Program-made: the position numbers and the translations under genes
The notes under the pieces: model-generated
The model's database searches: none
What the model was told of the DNA's origin: nothing
The model's input: the letters and a program-made list of their open reading frames with translations, nothing else
Assembly (NCBI RefSeq): GCF_021991925.1
Contig: NZ_RXZI01000005.1
Location: 62,001 to 126,000 of the forward strand
Direction of reading: 5' to 3'
DNA: 64,000 nucleotides
Source of the DNA: Sutcliffiella horikoshii
Lineage (GTDB): Bacteria > Bacillota > Bacilli > Bacillales > Bacillaceae_I
Shown: piece by piece, positions 9,557 through 18,136 of the stretch
How positions within the stretch are numbered: position 1 is the first letter of the stretch
Layout of the letters: each line of letters starts with the position of its first letter

Positions 9557-10504
9557 TTATACTATTTCTTCGGTAATCTTTTTCTCCGAATCTTGTTCGA
9601 GTTCCAAAAGTCTGTTGAAGGAAAGGATGGCCACTTCCACTTGGTCATCCGTTGGTTCTTTTGTTGTCAGTAATTGCAACCAAAGTCCAGGGTAGCCTAA
9701 GACTTTCAAAACAGGAATATCTCGCACTTTATTAGTAAGCTGCAAAACTTCAAAAGAAATTCCCAGTACAACTGGAATGAGTGCTAAACGATTCAATACA
9801 CGCGCCCATAAAGGGTCTGTCGGTACAAGCAGGTACACGAAGAAGCCAACAACAACCGTAAATAGGATGAAGCTGCTCCCGCATCGGTAATGCAATCTAG
9901 ATTGTGCTTGGATATTGCTTACATTTAATTCTTTCCCGTTTTCGTAAGCGTTAATCACTTTATGTTCCGCACCATGATATTGAAACACCCTTTTGATGAT
10001 CGGGGTAAACGATATGAAGTATATGTATGCTAATAAAAGCATCAATTTAAAAACCGTTTCAATAAAAACTTGAGCAAAATCACCCGGGAAAACCGGTTTT
10101 GTCAATTCGGCCAAGAAAACGGGGACAAGAGTAAAGATGAACTTACCAAAGATAAAAGATAATATACCAACTGCAGCAACACTTAATATCATTTCAAGTT
10201 TGGATGGCTCTTTTTTGTTATAAATCTCTTCCTCATCTTGACTTGGATCGACATCATAGCGCTCCGTGGAGAAATTCAGATGCTTGGATCCGTTACCTGC
10301 TGCTTCCACAATAGCAACGATACCACGTAAAAAAGGGATCTTTTTTAAAGTCTGTAATGTCGGATTTGTTTTTCTTGGTACATGAAGGTATTCGATGGAA
10401 TTATCTTTCCTGCGGATTGCAGTCACGTAATGGCGTTTTCCACCAAACATCACACCTTCCACCACAGCCTGTCCTCCATAAACAGGTTTTGAATCTTTTG
10501 ACAT
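9557..10504 (-). CDS. yqhQ: DUF1385 domain-containing membrane protein YqhQ
   Basis: A 315-aa DUF1385 protein. The family signature is at the N terminus (PVYGGQAVVEGVMF, residues 6-19) and YHGAEHKVINAYE near 176, the His/Glu-rich motif suggestive of metal binding. About four to five membrane segments follow residues 108-260. Function unknown; B. subtilis YqhQ sits in the same place between yqhP and yqhR. Start ATG at 10504 with a weak AGGTTGG upstream. Confidence 0.9.
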   Translation of the reverse strand: MSKDSKPVYGGQAVVEGVMFGGKRHYVTAIRRKDNSIEYLHVPRKTNPTLQTLKKIPFLRGIVAIVEAAGNGSKHLNFSTERYDVDPSQDEEEIYNKKEPSKLEMILSVAAVGILSFIFGKFIFTLVPVFLAELTKPVFPGDFAQVFIETVFKLMLLLAYIYFISFTPIIKRVFQYHGAEHKVINAYENGKELNVSNIQAQSRLHYRCGSSFILFTVVVGFFVYLLVPTDPLWARVLNRLALIPVVLGISFEVLQLTNKVRDIPVLKVLGYPGLWLQLLTTKEPTDDQVEVAILSFNRLLELEQDSEKKITEEIV

Positions 10505-10686
10505 GATAGCACCAACCTAACTTTTCTAAGAAGAAAAAAATTTCTATTACTTAATATTCTACCCGAATCTTCAAAAAACCTCTACTCCCTGAGATTCTTT
10601 GTTGGAAAAAATGGGGGCTTTCTGTATGGTTCTGCTTTTCTTATGGAAAGATATGTGTATACATGCGGAAGAGAGGAAGAAGTGCG

Positions 10687-11214
10687 ATGAGTGAAAATAA
10701 GCAATTGGAACAAAACCAAAGAGAAGAACCGATGAGCTTTATGACAAAAGTCATCATTACCGGGTTTGTCGGTGGTGTGTTTTGGAGCTTGATTGGATAT
10801 TTTGCGTACATGTTCAGCTTCACGGAAATCAGCCCGAATGTGGTGCTTCAGCCTTGGGCGTTGGGGGATTGGAAGAAAGGGTGGCTCGGGCACATCATCA
10901 GTGTCATTGTACTGGGCTTGTTCGGCATTGGGGCGGCTCTCATTTATGCCGCCTTATTTAAGAAATTCCAGCAGTTCTGGATAGGTATAGTTTATGGACT
11001 GGCGCTATGGGGCCTTGTTTTCTTTCTATTGAATCCGATGTTTCCTTCCATAAAGACAGTAATGGAACTTACCTTGAACACAAACGTGACGAATGTATGC
11101 CTATACATTTTATTCGGGGTTTTTGTGGGCTACTCCATTTCTTTTGAACACAATGAGATGCAGAACCAAAATCAGCACTCCAAACAACATACACAATCCT
11201 CATCTAATGAGTAG
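10687..11214 (+). CDS. yqhR: YqhR family membrane protein
   Basis: A 175-aa membrane protein with four predicted transmembrane helices (roughly 20-45, 68-90, 95-115, 135-152) and a hydrophilic Gln/Ser-rich C-terminal tail. It matches YqhR by position and topology; function unknown. An in-frame ATG at 10663 would add eight basic residues, but GAGGAAG is placed for the ATG at 10687. It is divergent from yqhQ and followed by a loose inverted repeat (TGTGATAGAATGTTCAG region) before aroQ. Confidence 0.85.
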   Translation: MSENKQLEQNQREEPMSFMTKVIITGFVGGVFWSLIGYFAYMFSFTEISPNVVLQPWALGDWKKGWLGHIISVIVLGLFGIGAALIYAALFKKFQQFWIGIVYGLALWGLVFFLLNPMFPSIKTVMELTLNTNVTNVCLYILFGVFVGYSISFEHNEMQNQNQHSKQHTQSSSNE

Positions 11215-11308
11215 TAGCAAATAGAAGAATGTGATAGAATGTTCAGTAATTGGACATTCTTTTTCTTATGGAATAAAGGTGTTTTTGTTTTGAAAAGGAG
11301 ATTGAAGA

Positions 11309-11746
11309 ATGCGCTTACTTGTTCTTAATGGCCCTAACCTAAATCGATTAGGACTAAGGGAACCCACAGTATATGGCAGTCAAACATTGCAGGATCTTGA
11401 AGCGCAACTTCAAGAATTTGCAGACAAACATTCGTGTGAACTTACTTGCTTTCAAAGTAATCACGAAGGGGAGCTTATCGATAAGCTTCACGATGCTGAA
11501 GGTCACTATGATGGGATTGTCATTAACCCAGGCGCCTTCACCCATTACAGCTATGCCATCCGCGATGCCATTGCAAGCATATCTGTACCGGTAATGGAAG
11601 TGCACATTTCCAACATACATAAGCGGGAAGAATTCAGACATACATCCGTCACCGCACCTGTAACAGCAGGCCAGATAGTGGGGCTTGGCTTTTACGGTTA
11701 CGAACTAGCACTACTAGCTTTATTGAATCAGAACAAGGGGGAATAG
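11309..11746 (+). CDS. aroQ: Type II 3-dehydroquinate dehydratase
   Basis: A 145-aa class II dehydroquinase converting 3-dehydroquinate to 3-dehydroshikimate, step three of the shikimate pathway (B. subtilis YqhS/AroC position). Motifs: LVLNGPNLNRLG (3-14), substrate-binding N-x-G-A-x-T-H-Y-S (NPGAFTHYS near 73), catalytic EVHISN near 97-102 and the R-x-x-S block at 110. The flexible lid tyrosine is at about 25 (TVYGS). Start ATG with GGAGATTGAAGA upstream. Only 4 nt separate it from yqhT, so they are probably cotranscribed. Confidence 0.96.
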   Translation: MRLLVLNGPNLNRLGLREPTVYGSQTLQDLEAQLQEFADKHSCELTCFQSNHEGELIDKLHDAEGHYDGIVINPGAFTHYSYAIRDAIASISVPVMEVHISNIHKREEFRHTSVTAPVTAGQIVGLGFYGYELALLALLNQNKGE

Positions 11747-11750
11747 CAAG

Positions 11751-12812
11751 ATGACAAAATTAACAAAACTCAGAGAGAGCTTTCAAGCTTCAGGTATTGA
11801 TGCATTACTGATTACGAGCGGAAAGAACCGTCAATACATCACAGGTTTCACCGGATCGGCAGGAGTGGCAGTAGTAACAGAAGATAAAGCAGTATTCATC
11901 ACGGACTTCCGTTACACTGAACAAGCGGCCAAACAGTGTGAAGGCTTTGATATCGTCCAGCATAAAGGTGGGCTAGTAGACGAAATTGCCAGTGTAGTGA
12001 AAGATCTTGGTGTAGCTAAGCTTGGCTTCGAACAGGACCATGTCACTTTTTCCTCGTACTTAAACTACAAAACAACCATTAAAACAGATCTTGTCCCTGT
12101 TTCTGGCGTTATTGAAAAGTTACGCTTGATTAAGAGTGAACAAGAGATTAAGATATTAAAGGAAGCTACACAGATTGCTGACGCAGCTTTTGAACACATT
12201 CTTACATACATCAAGCCAGGTCTGACAGAATTGGATGTCTCCAATGAGTTGGAATTCTTCATGAGAAAGCAAGGCGCCGTTTCCTCATCCTTTGACATTA
12301 TCGTTGCTTCTGGTTACCGCTCAGCCCTACCTCATGGTGTCGCTTCAGATAAAGTGATTGAAAAAGGTGAGTTTGTCAAGCTTGATTTTGGAGCTTATTA
12401 TAAAGGCTACAACTCCGATATCACACGTACACTTGCTGTTGGAGAGCCAAGCGATGAGCTGAGAACGATTTATGATACTGTATTGGAAGCACAGTTACGA
12501 GGCATGAGAGGCATCAAGGCGGGTATCACCGGCCGTGAAGCGGATGCATTGACACGTGATTACATTACGGAAAAAGGATATGGAGAGTATTTCGGTCATT
12601 CTACAGGCCATGGACTTGGAATGGAAGTACATGAAGGTCCTTCTCTATCTGTGAAATCAGAAACTGTACTAGAACCGGGAATGATTGTAACAGTAGAACC
12701 AGGGATTTATGTTGCTGGACTAGGCGGAGTGCGTATTGAAGACGATACGATCGTTACAGAAACAGGTAACGAAACACTTTCCTTCTCTACAAAAGAACTT
12801 ATTATTTTGTAA
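11751..12812 (+). CDS. yqhT: M24 family Xaa-Pro aminopeptidase (YqhT)
   Basis: A 353-aa creatinase-fold metallopeptidase that removes N-terminal residues preceding proline. Domain 1 (about 1-125) is the creatinase N-terminal domain; domain 2 is the pita-bread catalytic domain with metal ligands visible as the D of VKLDFGAYYKGY, the D of NSDITRT, the H of STGHGLGMEVHE, and the E residues of VEPGIY and RIEDD. AAGGGGGAAT precedes the ATG. Its coupling with efp and aroQ is conserved in Bacillus. Confidence 0.93.
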   Translation: MTKLTKLRESFQASGIDALLITSGKNRQYITGFTGSAGVAVVTEDKAVFITDFRYTEQAAKQCEGFDIVQHKGGLVDEIASVVKDLGVAKLGFEQDHVTFSSYLNYKTTIKTDLVPVSGVIEKLRLIKSEQEIKILKEATQIADAAFEHILTYIKPGLTELDVSNELEFFMRKQGAVSSSFDIIVASGYRSALPHGVASDKVIEKGEFVKLDFGAYYKGYNSDITRTLAVGEPSDELRTIYDTVLEAQLRGMRGIKAGITGREADALTRDYITEKGYGEYFGHSTGHGLGMEVHEGPSLSVKSETVLEPGMIVTVEPGIYVAGLGGVRIEDDTIVTETGNETLSFSTKELIIL

Positions 12813-12906
12813 AAATGTATCTTACGTGGTGTAGACTAGAGTATGGCACTCAAGGATACAATACGTGTAGGGCATTATTTTACATAGCTTTAGGAGGAAC
12901 TAATAA

Positions 12907-13464
12907 ATGATTTCAGTAAATGATTTTCGTACAGGTTTAACCATCGAAGTAGACAACGGCATTTGGCGTGTAATGGATTTCCAACACGTTAAGCCAGGAA
13001 AAGGAGCAGCATTCGTACGTTCAAAATTGCGTAACCTACGTAATGGTGCCATCCAAGAAAAAACGTTCCGTGCTGGAGAAAAAGTAGCAAAAGCACAGAT
13101 CGACAACCGCAAAATGCAATACCTTTATGCAAACGGCGACATGCACGTATTCATGGACAACGAATCCTATGACCAGCTGGAGCTTCCATCTGCTCAAATC
13201 GAATACGAATTGAAATTCTTGAAAGAAAACATGGAAGTTGCCATCATGATGTACCAAAGCGAGACGCTTGGAGTCGAGCTTCCAAATACAGTAGAACTAA
13301 AAGTGGCTGAAACAGAGCCAGGAATCAAAGGCGACACAGCTTCCGGCGGATCTAAGCCAGCAGTGATGGAAACTGGTGTGACAGTGAACGTACCGTTCTT
13401 CGTAAATGAAGGAGACGTATTGATCATCAATACAACTGACGCTTCTTACGTTTCAAGAGCGTAG
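12907..13464 (+). CDS. efp: Translation elongation factor P
   Basis: The 185-aa EF-P, which relieves ribosome stalling at polyproline stretches. Three beta-barrel domains are expected; the KOW-like N-terminal domain contains KPGKG with Lys32 at the tip, the residue modified with 5-aminopentanol in B. subtilis. The C-terminal signature region is present ([16 protein letters not shown]). AGGAGGAACTAATAA precedes the ATG. In B. subtilis yqhV follows directly; here it is displaced by about 50 kb. Confidence 0.98.
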   Translation: MISVNDFRTGLTIEVDNGIWRVMDFQHVKPGKGAAFVRSKLRNLRNGAIQEKTFRAGEKVAKAQIDNRKMQYLYANGDMHVFMDNESYDQLELPSAQIEYELKFLKENMEVAIMMYQSETLGVELPNTVELKVAETEPGIKGDTASGGSKPAVMETGVTVNVPFFVNEGDVLIINTTDASYVSRA

Positions 13465-13477
13465 TTTTTAGAAAGTG

Positions 13478-13508
13478 AAAATCCCGCTTTGGAGGCGGGA
13501 TTTTTTTA
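13478..13508 (+). terminator. Intrinsic terminator of efp
   Basis: AAATCCCGC / GCGGGATTT stem around TTTGGAG, then a T-tract. Confidence 0.92.
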
Positions 13509-13577
13509 TTGTTCTGTTTGGTTCCGCGTATGCGTTAGTGATCTTGGCGGTATCATATTCGGCAGCGGATACGTAAA

Positions 13578-13765
13578 TGTCTGAAGATTTACCGAAGTTG
13601 TCCAAAGTTTTTGCGATTTTGTCCAAAGATTGGCTTCAAATGTCCGAACCAAATTCTGAAATGTCCAAACCTTGTAAATTCCTGTCCGAACAGCCATGTC
13701 CAATTGTCCGAACACCACATTTTTCTACCTCAAAAATGTCCAAACTCACCCGATATTTGTCCGAA
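13578..13765. repeat. 21-bp-phased TGTCC(A/G)AA repeat array
   Basis: The octamer TGTCCRAA (first copy TGTCTGAA) begins at 13578, 13599, 13620, 13641, 13662, 13683, 13705, 13737 and 13758. Six consecutive steps are exactly or nearly 21 bp, one is 32 and the last is again 21. The 13 bp between octamers are not conserved. A 22nd-base slip and an extra TGTCCAAT occur at 13697. One frame reads as heptads beginning [M/L]-S-[E/K], but there is no convincing ribosome binding site, so I regard this as noncoding. It occupies most of the 445-bp gap after efp. Confidence 0.85.
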
Positions 13766-13909
13766 TCCATTTAGCCACCCCAACATCACACTGTTTTGAA
13801 CCCTTTTTCATTAAAATAAGCATGCCGTACAATCTAACTTCCACAGCTCCGACATATCTTAAGTAGTCCAAAAGTAATCCACCACAAAACAAACCCTAAA
13901 ACCAACCAC

Positions 13910-15142
13910 CTACTTCCCAAACCAAACAACATCAAACACATTCTCCACAAGCATACGTCCGTCTGTACCATCTGACTTACTCCACCAAATATGCCTTCTT
14001 CCATCTGCATCTTCCCGAACCCAAGCCAACGAAGCACCCTTGCGTAACACCACAGGTTCTCCATCAGAATAACCATCAGGGGTTTCAGAAACTTTCTGGT
14101 CTTTTTTTTCCTTCAAATCGACCAAATATAATGAAGAGTTAAATCTTTCCGTGCTGTCACTGGTTTCGCGGCCCCGTGCCACCACAATTCTTTCATCATC
14201 CACCCAGTCAAAGTCTACATCCGCAAACCCTTTTGGCGTATGTGTCTTTTTATAATTAGGAATGATGGTGCTGGTCGTTAAAACTTTATTTTTGACGCCC
14301 CCTGTCATGCGGCCACCGCCCTGAATAGAAGCTAGTAGCGGCTTGGTTGGCGCCCATTTTATCCATTTCGGATCAAGCAAGATTTCTCCAAGTGGTATGA
14401 AGAGTTTGTTTTCTTTCACATACACACTGAGCATGTTGCTGTCTGCAGACCACGAAGCAGTCGGCGCGACCACCATTGCTAAGCTTTTTCCATCATGTGA
14501 CCAGGAGAAGTTCTCCACATCCACCGATAGGATAGAGATGTCTTCATACTTCAGGGGAGAGCCAATGGTGTGGAGAGGGGTGACTTTTACATCCATTTCA
14601 TGTTCTTCTTTTTCTATCCCCCAATGGACTTCGTAGAGTCTAGGATGGCTCCAACCGTCTGGAAATAATGCCGCACTTGCTGAAGCAATCAAATTGACTC
14701 CATTACCGTCCCAAGTAAAATTAGATACACCACCAGTAAGTTGATGAATAATCGGCGTACCAGAAGAGAGTTCTACTACACACAGGATGGATCCAGTCAA
14801 GAATGCAAATGTATGGTCAACCGGATTCCATAATGGGTCATGACCAACGATTTTGAGCTTGGTGGAACTGTTGGTTTCTGTGTTATATAACCATATCTCT
14901 GGTTCTTCTGATTCCTTATCTATCTGTCTTGCTTCATATACGAGCCATTTCCCATCAAAGGACCAGCTGAATTTCCCTACATTAATATTCTCGTGTAGGA
15001 CTCTCTCCTCTTTGCCATCAAAAAGCCACAATGAGTGGTATCTTGTAAAAGCTGCCTTTGGTTGGTCATTTATTGCGGCATTAGTAGTGAAGGGGGTGAA
15101 TATAAACGTGATGGCTAACAAACAAATCCATAAATATTTCAT
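13910..15142 (-). CDS. Secreted TolB-like beta-propeller protein
   Basis: A 410-aa protein with a signal peptide (MKYLWICLLAITFIFTPF, cleavage probably after TNA near residue 24). The mature part has repeated WSFDGKWL, LWNPVDHTFAF, FTWDGNGVNL, WSHDGKSLAMV and WSADSNML blades, typical of TolB/WD40-like propellers. No catalytic domain is attached, so a binding or scaffolding role outside the membrane is likely; the ligand is unknown. AGGAGGTTTCGAACC precedes the ATG at 15142. It is transcribed toward the repeat array and I see no clear terminator downstream. Confidence 0.78.
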   Translation of the reverse strand: MKYLWICLLAITFIFTPFTTNAAINDQPKAAFTRYHSLWLFDGKEERVLHENINVGKFSWSFDGKWLVYEARQIDKESEEPEIWLYNTETNSSTKLKIVGHDPLWNPVDHTFAFLTGSILCVVELSSGTPIIHQLTGGVSNFTWDGNGVNLIASASAALFPDGWSHPRLYEVHWGIEKEEHEMDVKVTPLHTIGSPLKYEDISILSVDVENFSWSHDGKSLAMVVAPTASWSADSNMLSVYVKENKLFIPLGEILLDPKWIKWAPTKPLLASIQGGGRMTGGVKNKVLTTSTIIPNYKKTHTPKGFADVDFDWVDDERIVVARGRETSDSTERFNSSLYLVDLKEKKDQKVSETPDGYSDGEPVVLRKGASLAWVREDADGRRHIWWSKSDGTDGRMLVENVFDVVWFGK

Positions 15143-15300
15143 GGTTCGAAACCTCCTAAAATATTCCTAACAGTTAGTGTTACCATCTATGTTCATTTCA
15201 TGAATAAAAACAAAATCAGAATTTAAGTTGAAATTAGTGAAAAAGATGGTATAGTAAAGTAGTGGAATTATTCCAGGTTATTTTTTTTTTGTAGATTTGT

Positions 15301-15333
15301 GCAAACGGTTACGCAATAAATGCAACCGTTATC
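15301..15333 (+). promoter_or_regulatory. LacI-type operator upstream of malL
   Basis: An inverted repeat AACGGTT (15304-15310) and AACCGTT (15324-15330), each within a GCAA-flanked half resembling LacI/CcpA family half-sites, centres 20 bp apart. It lies 43-70 bp before the malL start. Candidates for the binding protein are a maltose-type LacI regulator or CcpA; neither is encoded here. Confidence 0.5.
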
Positions 15334-15372
15334 ATTGTTGAGTGCAGTAGTTAATAAGGGAGTGTATCAAGA

Positions 15373-17043
15373 TTGAAAAAGATATGGTGGAAAGAAGCAG
15401 TTGCCTATCAGGTATATCCTAGAAGTTTCATGGATTCCAATGGGGACGGTATCGGTGATTTACGAGGAGTTATTTCTAAATTAGATTATTTAAAAGATAT
15501 GGGTATAGATGTTATTTGGATCTGTCCGATGTATAAGTCTCCGAATGTGGATAATGGCTATGACATCAGTGATTATCAAGATATCATGGAAGACTTCGGG
15601 AACATGGCGGATTTCGATGAGTTACTGGAAGAAGTGCATAACCGCGACATGAAGCTTATCATTGATTTAGTAATCAATCATACTTCTGATCAGCATGAAT
15701 GGTTCATTGAATCAGCATCTTCTAAGGACAATCCTAAACGCGATTGGTATATTTGGAAAGATGGAAAAGATGGCAAGGAGCCGAACAACTGGGAAAGTAT
15801 TTTCAATGGTCCAGCATGGAAGCTGGATGAGAAGACTGGTCAGTATTACATGCACATCTTTGCAACAGAACAGCCTGACTTGAACTGGGAAAATAAAGAT
15901 GTTCGCTTTGCATTGTACGATATGATCAACTGGTGGTTGGATAAAGGCATTGACGGATTCCGTGTGGATGCTATTTCTCATATCAAAAAAGAGCCTGGCT
16001 TCCCAGACCTGCCTAACCCAAAAGGTTTAGACTATGTTCCATCTTTTGACTACATGATGAATGTGGAAGGAATTCAAAAGCATCTTGAGGAATTGAAAGA
16101 GCAAACGTTTGCACGCTATGACATCATGACAGTCGGGGAAGCAAATGGTGTGAAGCTGAACCAAGCAGATGAGTGGGTTGGCGAAGAGAACGGTAAGTTC
16201 AATATGATTTTCCAATTTGAACATCTTGGTCTTTGGGAAAAAGGAACAGAAGGCGGCGTAGACCTTCTTCAGCTAAAGAAAACATTGACGAAATGGCAAA
16301 AAGGATTGGAAGGGAATGGATGGAATGCACTATTCCTTGAAAACCATGACCAAGCTCGTTCTGTTTCTACATGGGGTAATGATAAAGAATACCTAGTGGA
16401 AAGTGCGAAGTCCCTAGGCGCATTGTATTTCCTGATGCAAGGAACTCCATTTATCTACCAAGGTCAAGAACTTGGAATGACGAATGTGAAGTTTGACAGC
16501 ATTAACGATTACGATGATGTCGGCATGAAAAACCTTTATGACATTGAAAGTGCAAAAGGCGAAGAGCATGCTCAAAAAGTAATGGAAATCATATGGGCTA
16601 AAGGCCGTGACAACTCTCGTACTCCTATGCAATGGAATGCCGAGCCGAACGGAGGGTTCACCACAGGGACTCCATGGATGGGCGTGAATGAAAACTACAA
16701 AACCATCAATGTGGAAAAGCAATGGAATGACCCGAATTCTGTATTGAGCTTCTATCGAGACATGATTAAAATCCGTAAAGAGGAAGAAGTATTCGTCTAT
16801 GGCGAATACAATCTGATTCTTGAAGATGATACACAAGTTTACGGTTACACAAGAACACTTGATAATAAAGTGGCAGTTGTACTTTGTAACTTGAGTGAAG
16901 AAGAAGTAACAGTAGAGCTTGAAACCCTTGAGGTAGCATCTGCAGACCTTCGTCTTCAAAACTATGAAGTTGCTGCGCATGAAAATGTGTCTGAGTTGAC
17001 ATTGAAGCCTTATGAAACGCGTGTTTATGTAGTAGCTAAATAA
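15373..17043 (+). CDS. malL: Oligo-1,6-glucosidase / alpha-glucosidase (GH13)
   Basis: A 556-aa cytoplasmic GH13 enzyme releasing glucose from isomaltose-type or maltose-type oligosaccharides. The catalytic triad is D199 (GFRVDAI), E256 (VGEAN) and D326 (LENHDQ), matching the B. cereus oligo-1,6-glucosidase numbering closely. Residue V200-equivalent context (DAISH) is typical of alpha-1,6-active members. Start is TTG at 15373 (MKKIWWKEAV), with AAGGGAG upstream. It stands alone without transporter or regulator but has a LacI-type operator in front and a strong terminator behind. Exact specificity between 1,4 and 1,6 bonds cannot be settled by eye. Confidence 0.93.
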   Translation: MKKIWWKEAVAYQVYPRSFMDSNGDGIGDLRGVISKLDYLKDMGIDVIWICPMYKSPNVDNGYDISDYQDIMEDFGNMADFDELLEEVHNRDMKLIIDLVINHTSDQHEWFIESASSKDNPKRDWYIWKDGKDGKEPNNWESIFNGPAWKLDEKTGQYYMHIFATEQPDLNWENKDVRFALYDMINWWLDKGIDGFRVDAISHIKKEPGFPDLPNPKGLDYVPSFDYMMNVEGIQKHLEELKEQTFARYDIMTVGEANGVKLNQADEWVGEENGKFNMIFQFEHLGLWEKGTEGGVDLLQLKKTLTKWQKGLEGNGWNALFLENHDQARSVSTWGNDKEYLVESAKSLGALYFLMQGTPFIYQGQELGMTNVKFDSINDYDDVGMKNLYDIESAKGEEHAQKVMEIIWAKGRDNSRTPMQWNAEPNGGFTTGTPWMGVNENYKTINVEKQWNDPNSVLSFYRDMIKIRKEEEVFVYGEYNLILEDDTQVYGYTRTLDNKVAVVLCNLSEEEVTVELETLEVASADLRLQNYEVAAHENVSELTLKPYETRVYVVAK

Positions 17044-17054
17044 ATATATATGAA

Positions 17055-17093
17055 GGGAAAGCCTCACCATTTTGGTGGGGCTTTTCTTTTTTT
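17055..17093 (+). terminator. Intrinsic terminator of malL
   Basis: AAAGCCTCACC / GGTGGGGCTTT stem with T-rich loop and trailing T-tract. Confidence 0.88.
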
Positions 17094-17127
17094 GTGAGAG
17101 AAGGTAACTAATTTTCTGTGCGGTGAG

Positions 17128-17283
17128 ATGAAGACCTCTAATAAGATAAAATCTAAGGAGAGAAGTCTTCATCTTCCTCATGAGGACGTCAGTTTGGGGA
17201 GAAAGGGAGGAGAGAGGTCCTCATCGGCCATATGAGGACGCCAGTTTGGGGAGAAAGAGAAAAGAGAGGTCCTCATCGCGAAA
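17128..17283. repeat. Three tandem 52-bp hairpin repeats
   Basis: Three adjacent 52-bp units at 17128, 17180 and 17232. Each is a 46-bp segment with complementary ends plus a 6-bp variable spacer (TTCCTC, GGCCAT, GCGAAA). Unit 1 ends pair ATGAAGAC with GTCTTCAT; units 2 and 3 pair ATGAGGAC with GTCCTCAT, so both arms changed together. Units 2 and 3 also share CAGTTTGGGGAGAAAG. A degenerate fourth copy begins near 17288 and a half-like AGTTCCTCATC occurs at 17370. No gene is seen in the 17044-17544 gap. Confidence 0.85.
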
Positions 17284-17544
17284 AAGGATGTAAGAGGATA
17301 AAACGCGTGTCATAAGAGGTCGTATGGTCGCCCTTTTGAGTACGCCTATTTCATAAATATTGGAACGAAGAGTTCCTCATCAAAATAAAGACCAATTCCG
17401 GCTTGTTCATCATTAAATCCCATTTTGTTTACTATTATGACAGCCTGGCACATATAGTATCGTAACTACCTTTTTATGTATTTCTCTTAACGGGATATCT
17501 AGTCTTTATCTTTTTCCCTATTTGTTAAACAAGGGGGCAAAACA

Positions 17545-17814
17545 TTGAGTCCAATGGTATGGCTGTCAATCGTTTTTGTATTGTTAGTATTAACGATCAT
17601 TTGTCTTTATCTTTTCTTTATTGGTAGGCGTAAACAAGAGGCGGTACAAATTTTTACTATAGAAAGTTTTATTAATGCTCAGAATATGAATACAGACAAT
17701 CCTCATAAGCAAGGCATAGTGGAAAAGATAAATGATTTTTTTGAGAATGCGGAGGAAGCAGATAATGATAGTGCAGAAGACAGTGAAGACGGAGGGGAAG
17801 ATGGCGGACATTAA
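17545..17814 (+). CDS. Small single-pass membrane protein, unknown function
   Basis: An 89-aa protein: one N-terminal membrane helix (about 5-28), a basic GRRKQE stop-transfer, then a soluble segment ending in a strongly acidic tail (EEADNDSAEDSEDGGEDGGH). TTG start at 17545 preceded by AAGGGGGCAAAACA. I do not recognise a family. The acidic C terminus suggests a peripheral binding surface but nothing more specific. It is followed by about 50 bp and then the promoter of the SAM riboswitch unit. Confidence 0.65.
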   Translation: MSPMVWLSIVFVLLVLTIICLYLFFIGRRKQEAVQIFTIESFINAQNMNTDNPHKQGIVEKINDFFENAEEADNDSAEDSEDGGEDGGH

Positions 17815-17864
17815 TTCGAAAACCCCCTAGTTTTAATATCCATAAAAAAATTAATGAAAAATCA

Positions 17865-17893
17865 TTGACACTTCTTCTTTAAGGCGGTAAAGT
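17865..17893 (+). promoter_or_regulatory. Sigma-A promoter of the SAM-riboswitch transporter operon
   Basis: TTGACA (17865-17870), 17-bp spacer, TAAAGT (17888-17893), about 37 bp before the riboswitch P1 stem. Confidence 0.75.
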
Positions 17894-17929
17894 AATACTT
17901 AATTCTTTTAATAAACTAAATATTTCGAT

Positions 17930-18098
17930 CTCTTATCAAGAGTGGCAGAGGGACTGGCCCTATGACGCCCAGCAACCGTTCCATTTGGAATTGGTGCTAA
18001 ATCCTGCAAAACAGTGATGTTTTGAAAGATAAGAGAGGGACAAGTCTTTTTGTTTTCAATTAGCGCTCAAACCTCTCTTTCTTGGAGAGGTTTTTTAT
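17930..18098 (+). promoter_or_regulatory. SAM-I (S-box) riboswitch with terminator
   Basis: Canonical SAM-I aptamer: P1 CTCTTATC ... GATAAGAG (17930 to 18035), the AGAGTGGCAGAGGGACTGGCCC block, ATGACGCCCAGCAACC, and the GGTGCTAAATCCTGC element are all present in order. It is followed by a terminator hairpin AAACCTCTC / GAGAGGTTT with T-tract at 18069-18098. SAM binding should favour the terminator and switch off the downstream ABC transporter genes, tying them to methionine/SAM supply. Confidence 0.95.
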
Positions 18099-18136
18099 TT
18101 TATTAAAGCACTAAAACAAAAAGGGGAGTAAATAGA

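Noticed and set aside
13577-13774. 65-aa reading frame in the 21-bp repeat array with heptads starting M/L-S-E/K
   Set aside because: No good ribosome binding site, the 13-bp spacers are not conserved as codons, and the period of 21 trivially keeps the frame open. Treated as noncoding repeat.
16414-17181. 255-aa minus-strand reading frame opposite malL
   Set aside because: Antisense shadow of the GH13 gene; no domain, no ribosome binding site, sequence composition of an antisense frame.
17100-17350. Possible CRISPR array in the 52-bp repeats
   Set aside because: Spacers are only 6 bp, only three units, no cas genes; repeats are hairpins of 46 bp. Not a CRISPR array.
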